A stretch of 64,000 bases of DNA from contig JAQGEQ010000175.1 of assembly GCA_034620365.1 (NCBI GenBank), forward strand, positions 310,001 to 374,000. Reading direction: 5' to 3'. Shown here piece by piece: positions 36,952 through 64,000 of the stretch; the first letter of the stretch is position 1, and the number at the start of each line of letters is the position of its first letter. Below the pieces are notes generated by a model. The model was not told where the DNA came from and did no database searches. It was given only the letters and a program-made list of their open reading frames with translations. Origin of the DNA: Pegea sp. RAD2-039 (Eukaryota; Chordata; Thaliacea; Salpida; Salpidae). A program made the position numbers and the translations under genes.

Positions 36952-38760
36952 ATGGTTTTAGCTGATGATTCGACTTATAAGCAAGTTTTGTTCAATTTCA
37001 CAATGTTCTTAGGCGGAGGATTTGCTGTTTAGTAAGTTTTTATTTTTTGTGAATTAAAAGTATAACTCCAAATTAATGTTTTAAATTTTAGTTTACTTAT
37101 GTTGAATTCTAAACAATCAACTAAAAGAAAAGTACGTTCTTTGGAAGAAGAAGTTATCTCTATTCGAAATACATTAGATGATTCTGTAGATAAGCTTTCA
37201 AAAAAGGTTGATTCAATTTGGGCAATGGTTATCAAGGAAAAGTAAGATTTCAACTGCATCTTAAACTTTTTGATATAGTTGAGGTCATCTTAACTTGAAT
37301 ATTTTTTAGGTCATCTAATAGAGTTGTGGATGGTGATATGGAAATAAGATCTGATTGTACCGGTGAATCGTTTACTTCAGCTTGTGAGGTCCCTATTGAA
37401 AATAATGGTGTAAGGTAATTAATGATGCCAGCTTTTTTATCTTCAAATTATTTTGCTATTTGAATTTTACTTTTACTTTAAAATGAAGTCATTTTTATGA
37501 CTCAATACTTTTATATTACTGGACAATTTAAACTAAATTTTTGTGATTAAAATTTTATTAAGATTTATTAACTTAACCTTTCTCGCAGATCTAATAATGT
37601 CCAAACTACAATTGGTCTTAAATTTGATGACTTATGTGAGAAAGTAGATTGCCTTTGTGATGGTAATGATAAAGATCAAGAAGAAGCATTACAACTTCTA
37701 CAGAATTACAAATATTTGGTAGAATTTCTTGTAATTCTGTAAATAATTAAATGTAATACCTTGTAGTACTCTGATAAGCCTGATTTTTTGTGGAGATTGT
37801 CTCGAAGCCATGTGTGCTTGTACGATTTACGAGAAGCTTATGATGAGAAGCAGAAACATGCAATGTCAGCTTACGATTACAGTAAACAAGCATTAGAAGT
37901 TGGCGGTGAAACTTCAAATACTTACAAATGGTGAACCACAAGTTCAACCTTCTATTTTATAACAAGCTATTTTCTAAAGGCTTGCTATAAGTTTGGGTAC
38001 AACTACTGAGTTCTTATCAACAAAAAAGAAGATTGAGACTGGTTGGACTTTGCGTAAATATCTAAGTAAAGCAATTGAGCTAAATGGAAAGGATGCGATC
38101 TTACATTATATTCTTGGACGATGGTATTATGGTATGATTCAGTTGATTCAAATTGAATCTACGACTTTATTAGTTGAACAATTCATCTTTACAAACTTGT
38201 GATGTTTAATTTTGTAAGCGACAAAAGCAATTATTTGCTCTATTTTCAATAAGTTTCTATTCAATTTCGATTTGTTTTTAAATTTTCAACAAAAGATTAA
38301 GAAAACAAAGTAATTTGAAAGTTGTTTTAATATTTTTATTCAATTTGAAATTTCATTAACTTCATCTGCTTGTGTTGATAGTCTTCAAAAATCCAACAAT
38401 TTTTTTTCAGGTGTTTACCAACTTTCGTGGATAGAAAGAAAGCTGGCTGCGACCCTCTTTGCTGAGCCTCCGACTGCAACAATCAAGGAAGCAAAAGACG
38501 AATTTGAAATTTCAGAGGTGTTAGCACCTGATACTAATAAATCGAATCAATATTATTTGGCAAAAGTATGTCTCCAACCGTTCTAATCTCAGTTTGATTA
38601 ATAAGATTTAAATGATCAGTGTGAATATGAACTTGGAGACATTTCAAAGGCTACTATTTGGGTTCAAAGTGCGTTGAAACTGCCTTGTACTAACAGAGAT
38701 GAAAGAATTATTCATGAAAATTGTCGAGAAATGCTCCTACGTCTGTTGAGACAATCTTAA
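36952..38760 (+). CDS. RMDN: RMDN-family protein (regulator of microtubule dynamics / PTPIP51-like), 8 exons
   Basis: Exons: 36952-37031, 37092-37241, 37310-37414, 37589-37718, 37767-37930, 37980-38131, 38411-38565, 38620-38760; phases agree and give 358 residues. Residues about 14-32 form an N-terminal membrane segment (FTMFLGGGFAVYLLML), followed by a coiled coil (SLEEEVISIRNTLDD), a variable acidic linker and the TPR-like domain: FLWRLSRSHV, the conserved TYKWLAISLG, KAIELNGKDAILHYILGRW and the family hallmark LSWIERKLAATLFAEPPTAT. The anchor and coiled coil resemble RMDN2/RMDN3 more than RMDN1. RMDN3 (PTPIP51) tethers ER to mitochondria and binds lipids; RMDN1 binds microtubules. The function here is inferred from the family. 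AATAAA lies at 39107-39112. Confidence 0.92.
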
Positions 38761-41700
38761 ATGATCAACTTCAAGTGATATCAGCCGACCAATCTTTTAA
38801 TCAACTTCATCTTATTATGCTTCTTTTTGTAGAGTTTGTTTAACTAGGAGTTTTCTTTTCTTAGCTTTGTTTAAGAAGTTTTATTTCGCAGATTATCTTT
38901 ATTCACTTTTACACAATACTTTTTTCGATTTGTTTTGCTTCAACATTTAACTGTGATTTCTCTTTTGCATTTTCTTCATCTGATGACCTTACTGTCTCTT
39001 CTTATAAAACAATTTGTACTTGCCTTCTAGTTATCGTTAGCAGCTTGATTTGGTTTAAAATTGAGCTGCTTTTCATCTGTTGATGTCTCGGTAGAGATTT
39101 TGTTTTAATAAATTAGTGACATCATCTGAATGTTGATTTTGTTAACATAATTTTTAATATAGTCTTCATATAGTTACTTAAATTATTAGACAAATAATAA
39201 AGCGTTTGGTAGTTTTAGTTATCTGAAATATTTATTGATGTTGCAATCAGTACTTTAAAACTACTAGTTTTATAAATGCAGTTTTAATTATTTAAGGCCA
39301 AGCCGGTCGATGCAAAGTAGGAAATGATGAAAGATTTGTTATAAATATCTTCTGTAAGTTTCAACTTTTAAGAAAAAATAAAATCTTTTTGAAATCTTAA
39401 CTTTCTGAAATTTACTTTTTGTCTGACTTTGAAAAAATTCTATTTAAACCCAGGTAAAAGGGTCTTGCTAAGTCTGTTTTATGACAACACTTCTAGAAGA
39501 CGCAAAAACTTTGAATTTAAAGCCGGAGCCTTGTAGGCAGTTTTTCACCGTAATCGGTGTCGTTCTAGCAGCTCCTGCAGCGCTTGCTGGGCGTATCTAC
39601 ATCAGTCTTGTTTCGATACAAACCCTGTTGGCGTGAATAACAGAATCCTGCTGCATGGGCAGCAAATGGATCTCCATAATTTCTGCCCTGGCTCACAGCA
39701 TGTCCGTTCCTGACCAAGGCAGGTCTTTTTTCTTGGTACAAGATCTTGATAAACCTTTACAACAATTACAAAAGTACAACAACTATTTGCCAGAAAATTA
39801 TCATTCAAATAAGGTTCTAGGCAGTCACAAAGTCGTTGAAGTAATAAAATTGGTAATAATTTTCTGAGAATTGAATTAAATTTAAACAAAAAATTACTAA
39901 ATGTAGTTTGCAGAAGCTGATTAAGATGTTTTTAAGCTAATCATTTGGAATTGGTTACTCAAAACGATTTATTAAAAAGTGATTCACATCTATACTCGAT
40001 TCATATACACGAGTAACCATCTGAGCATTTACTATCACACTAGTATGTCTTATGTCAACCCAAACTCGACACTAAAAGACCAATAGATCTTCACCTTAAC
40101 TCATGATTCAACTTAAAATCTATTTGCGAACCTAGAAATTATAATTAAAAACGATAACAAGCTAGCTGCTTCTCGCCTATACGTCGTTTGAGTTCGCAAA
40201 CCAGGTCGCTATAAGCTTTGATAGATATTGAACGATCCGTTGCTTAATGGTTTGCTTGAATTGGAAAATAAATTTTCATCAGTGGTTTGTGCTTTCCAAC
40301 TTTGTAGTAAAATCAAATACTAAGCCATAAAAGTTGTAGTTTTTTTCTTACAAGGAGTTATTAACAGATAAAAGATACTAAAGGTGGTAGAGGCATTCCT
40401 TGTTTCGAACTGAAAAATGCCTACCTTTGCACTAAAAATTATTTTGGTCATCACAGTTGAAATCAACAACATCAATAAATTTTAGAGCTTGTGATGATTT
40501 AATTTAATTAATACAAAATTACAACTTTTGATATAATTGGAATATTTAAGATCTTAACTATAAAGCTTTTTTGATACTAAATAGAAGTTGACGGAATAAA
40601 ATCTTTTGTTCAATTGCTGATGTGTCCTTGAAATCTTTGAGTGTAAGTCATATGAAAAAGAAAAAATATGAAAAGATAAGTTACTCATTACAGATCCCAT
40701 TCTGAAGTGACTCTTTTTTCAAAACAGTTTGATTCATAATTTTGTCATCTTAATATAGATAAATATTAGGGGTAACTAGATCAATGTTTGTAAAATAGCT
40801 TACTGATTTCTGTTGGTTCGTTGAACTCAAATATTTGTATAATAATTAGAAAGTAAGATGAAGTATTTAAAACTAACAAAAAATGTTGGTTCCTTTTCAA
40901 ATACTGCAATAAAAATTATTTGTAAGTTTAGAAATAAGTTACTTACAAAGTTCAGTTTATGAAACGTTTACAAGAAGATGTTGAAACAAAAATATTGTTT
41001 GCAATGTGACAAAAACTAATTTGATGTATTTTCTAAAACTTAGATACAGCAGGTCTCTGCACTTAGAGGTTCTTTGTATATAATAGTTGTTTTTATATAA
41101 AAAAGTTAGTAGATAGTTTGTAACGCTTTTACCGGTGTCTTATAAACTAACAAGTATATAAGATCAATAATCTGAAAATTTATATGTCCTTACACATCAA
41201 TTAACTTTATATAAATTCTAAATCAGACCTTTACTTGGCTGATGACAGCCTTCTGTATTTAGTTGTACGTTTATTTACTTTAATTATTTGTTTTTATTTA
41301 ATAAGATTATGAAATAAGTTTAATTATGCATTAAAAGTTTTCTTTTATTATCTTATTTTTTAATGAAAAACCACTGAAAAGTTTGATAAAATAATTTTAT
41401 TTCAAGATCAAGACAAACAATTAGATAAAACGACAAATGTTGTTTGTGAGCAGAAACCATTACTAACTGAAAGTAGTTAGTTAAGAAATGAAGTTTTGTG
41501 CACCATGCAAAATTATAACAACAATTTGTAAATTAATTGAAGAGTTATAAATGATAATATTACAACAAATTACAACATGATTGACCGTCGAGTCGATAAA
41601 AAGAGCAAAATATTCAAGCAACAATAAGGTAAGTTTACTTTTTCAATCTCTGAACCATTTCTTGCATTCAGCCAAGTTTTTAAATGATAAGTTTAAACAG

Positions 41701-42395
41701 TATGTACATATGTAAGCTAGAACCTATGATCAAATGCAAACCAAATTAGTTACAGTACGAATAAGATAAAGTATTCGTTCAACTTTTCCTTCAAAACAAA
41801 ATCAGAAAAATAATTTTGTAGAAAGCTTGAATACATTGGTTAAATATACCAACTGAAAATGTTCATGCAAAAAGTTGATAAAAAAAAATCACCAAATATC
41901 AAGCTCCAATTTGATTTGTTCTTCTTGCTAGTTTTGATCTGCTAAAACCATTCAATATCATTTTATTAGCAAAGTTTTGAGTATTATTTTCAATAGTTTA
42001 CCATTCTTCTTTTAGAATATGTTGTTTCTTTAATGCTTATTTGTGTAAAATGACTGAAATTTTGTTTCTATTGTGTATTTTTAGTTGTTACTTCTGATAT
42101 TAAATATTGCTTAATTAAATAGAGATAATAATATATCAATTACAAATGCTTTAAGTAACCTTCGAAGTTAAAACTTTTGAATTTATGATTTTAAAGTGAC
42201 AAGCTATTGATATAAAAATCAATTAATCAATAATTAAAATCTAGAAAATGAGATGAAAATTCCTTCATCTAATCTACTATTACAGGTTATTGGTTAGATT
42301 TGAGATTGAAAAGTTTAATTGTATATACAACTCTCTATGTATACATAGATTCAGTATATTGTTAAAAACTAATCGTAAAATATATTGAAGATTTC
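38761..42395. other. Intergenic region between converging RMDN and kinesin genes
   Basis: RMDN (+) and the kinesin gene (-) point at each other across this 3.6 kb. It holds the 3' UTRs (RMDN AATAAA at 39107; kinesin ATTAAA, minus strand, at 42314-42319) and a GC-richer patch at 39450-39860. The rest is AT-rich, with no gene seen. Confidence 0.6.
39450..39860. other. GC-richer patch, probable decayed mobile element
   Basis: Composition rises sharply (for example gcagctcctgcagcgcttgc near 39570), and overlapping open frames exist on both strands: 70 codons (+, 39655-39867) and 95 codons (-, 39602-39889). The minus-strand frame has a basic, Cys-rich stretch (KKTCLGQERTCCEPGQK) but no family I can name. 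The contrast with the flanks resembles that of the Gypsy fossil at 33 kb, so a transposon remnant is the best guess. Confidence 0.35.
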
Positions 42396-62592
<20,197 letters not shown>

Positions 62593-63378
62593 TGAATAAG
62601 CAGGATTTTGAAAACTTCACCAAAAACAAAGAAAACTTAAGGGGTTATAAGGTTCATAAGTTTGTGTTTTAAAAAGACTTTGATATAATACTTAGTCTTA
62701 AACTAGAAAAGAAAGAAATATGTTTTATCATAATTTGTTTCAACATCAATAAAAAACAAATTTGGTGGATAGTAAATTAAAAAATCAATCATTATAATTA
62801 TTATAGATATGTTGAAAAATATTATAAATTATATATAAAATATAAAGCACTAAAGACAGATTACAGAAATAAAAATTTGTATTATAGATAAATAAACTAA
62901 CATTTATAAACTAACATAACTTATAAAATAATCTTAAAACTTTATCAAATGACAACTTCATTTAAAAATTACTTATAACTATTTATTATTTATTTGTTGA
63001 TTTTTTTGATAAAGCTTATAATAAGAATTAGAATAAGAAAGCAAAAATAAAAAGATTTTTGAAATATTATTCAATGATATAATTATATCTTCTTAACTTT
63101 AAAAACTATAATAACAAACAATACTTTTCTTTCAAAATTGAAACTAACAATTTGCTTATACATTAACTATTCTGAGTTTAAATATTTTCAAACCAAGTAA
63201 AGAACTATGTTAAAGAAAAACAATAAAAGTTAAAAAGGTTAAACTCAAAGACCTTGGAAAATGATGTTTTTATTAACAATGGTTTTTACAGGAAATATAT
63301 TATACAAGCATCACCTTACACAGCTTTTAAGAAGTTTAAAATTATTCTCTCTTTTATGACTGAGCTACAAAATAGCAA
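62593..63378. other. Kinesin 5' region, no gene seen
   Basis: Sequence upstream of the kinesin start codon. The start is the first ATG of the conserved opening [13 protein letters not shown], with no upstream in-frame extension. An aag acceptor-like site lies about 25 bases before the ATG. The remainder is AT-rich, without TATA or other motifs that I would defend. Confidence 0.5.
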
Positions 63379-63492
63379 TTACTTCATTTCTTTAAAATTT
63401 TCATTGAGAAATTCTTGAACAGCTGTTATGATAAACTCGGAAATTGTGGTAAATATGGTAGTTTTATTTAATTCACCCAAAGTAGAAAAATA
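63379..63492 (-). CDS. Possible last coding exon of an upstream gene
   Basis: A 37-codon frame ends in TAA at 63379-63381 and includes GELNKTTIFTTISEFIITAV and a charged end, NENFKEMK. It starts after a weak acceptor (aaaagtag). On the same strand an AATAAA lies about 105 bases after the stop (63269-63274). The mixed codon use and poly(A) signal suggest the 3' end of a gene running in from beyond the window, but no family was recognised and the acceptor lacks a good pyrimidine tract. Confidence 0.3.
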   Translation of the reverse strand, partial: YFSTLGELNKTTIFTTISEFIITAVQEFLNENFKEMK

Positions 63493-64000
63493 CTACTTTT
63501 AAAAGATATAACTTTAATGCTATATTTGTGATTATTCATGAGCTAAAGTTTTCAAAAATTAAAAGTAATATTTTAAATTTAACTTTACTAAATTATATTA
63601 TGTTAACTATTAACAATTGAGTAACTTATTAAATCGATGAAGATACCAGCTAGACATACTTCATTTGATATATAGGTAAAATATGTTTTAGTGGTTCACC
63701 AATATTCATAAAAAAATTTTACAAACATTAATACAAAATCTAATTTTCTCTCTGGGTACTATTTTAGTCTATTTCAGTTCTTTAAGATGTTAGTTATTAA
63801 GCTCTTTAAACAGTTCTCAAATACAAGGTCATTGCACAAAAGAATTATTATCGTTTCTATATAGATTCTATAATATTTTTTGGTGAAAATTTAAAGTATT
63901 CAATTTTTCAAAAAATAAGAGGAATTAATTGCCATTTATTAAACTTTTTGTTTATTTAATCTTATATATAGGCATTTTTAACTAGGAGTTTTCTTGACAA
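63493..64000. other. Window end, no feature seen
   Basis: AT-rich DNA. If the exon at 63379-63492 is real, this would be intron of that gene. Confidence 0.4.

Noticed and set aside
41560-41620. Last kinesin exon encoding STRRSIML, resembling the vertebrate end after GTIR
   Set aside because: No AG acceptor precedes the segment in the right phase, and the frame after GTIR already ends in TGA. The match is short enough to be chance.

Overview
The window is nuclear DNA of an AT-rich invertebrate animal, with a standard genetic code, GT-AG introns from 42 bases to over 5 kb, and animal-only gene families such as the Eph receptor. Several genes begin just after a pyrimidine-AG acceptor with no cis exon in front, and two same-strand genes lie 161 bases apart. 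Both fit a lineage that uses spliced-leader trans-splicing (flatworm, Hydra-like cnidarian and others), but the species cannot be fixed from sequence alone. Exons were built by reading all frames, matching conserved family residues and checking that every splice phase agrees.

Layout. 1-4.7 kb: AT-rich upstream DNA with a GC-richer promoter-like patch near 4.15-4.35 kb. 4746-25616 (+): a full Eph receptor tyrosine kinase in 19 coding exons; its first intron holds a possible 56-codon nested gene at 8.15 kb. 25.9-31.2 kb: featureless intergenic DNA. 31.2-32.8 kb (-): two decayed LINE reverse transcriptase pieces. 33.25-33.9 kb (+): a Ty3/Gypsy integrase fossil. 33.93-35.91 kb: a 0.6 kb block present twice, around a GC-richer patch with open frames. 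36098-36790 (+): an intronless YEATS4/GAS41 gene. 36952-38760 (+): an RMDN-family gene with a membrane anchor and a TPR-like domain. 38.8-42.4 kb: intergenic. 42396-62592 (-): a full KIF1A/KIF1B (unc-104) kinesin-3 motor in 40 coding exons. 63.4-63.5 kb (-): the possible last exon of another gene.

The most notable result is the 549-codon open frame at 54.4-56.1 kb. It lies in a kinesin intron, on the same strand, with a phase-matched 3' splice site and its own poly(A) signal. Its sequence matches what I recall of the tail of vertebrate KIF1B-alpha. One invertebrate gene therefore appears to make both a short alpha-type motor (about 1239 residues) and a long PH-domain motor (about 1720 residues).

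The Eph gene and the kinesin gene each lack exactly one base inside an otherwise intact conserved exon, which suggests consensus sequence errors rather than dead genes. The genes do not form one pathway. Eph acts in cell-contact signalling, the kinesin carries synaptic vesicle precursors and other cargo along microtubules, YEATS4 reads acylated histones in chromatin complexes, and RMDN proteins act at microtubules or ER-mitochondria contacts.
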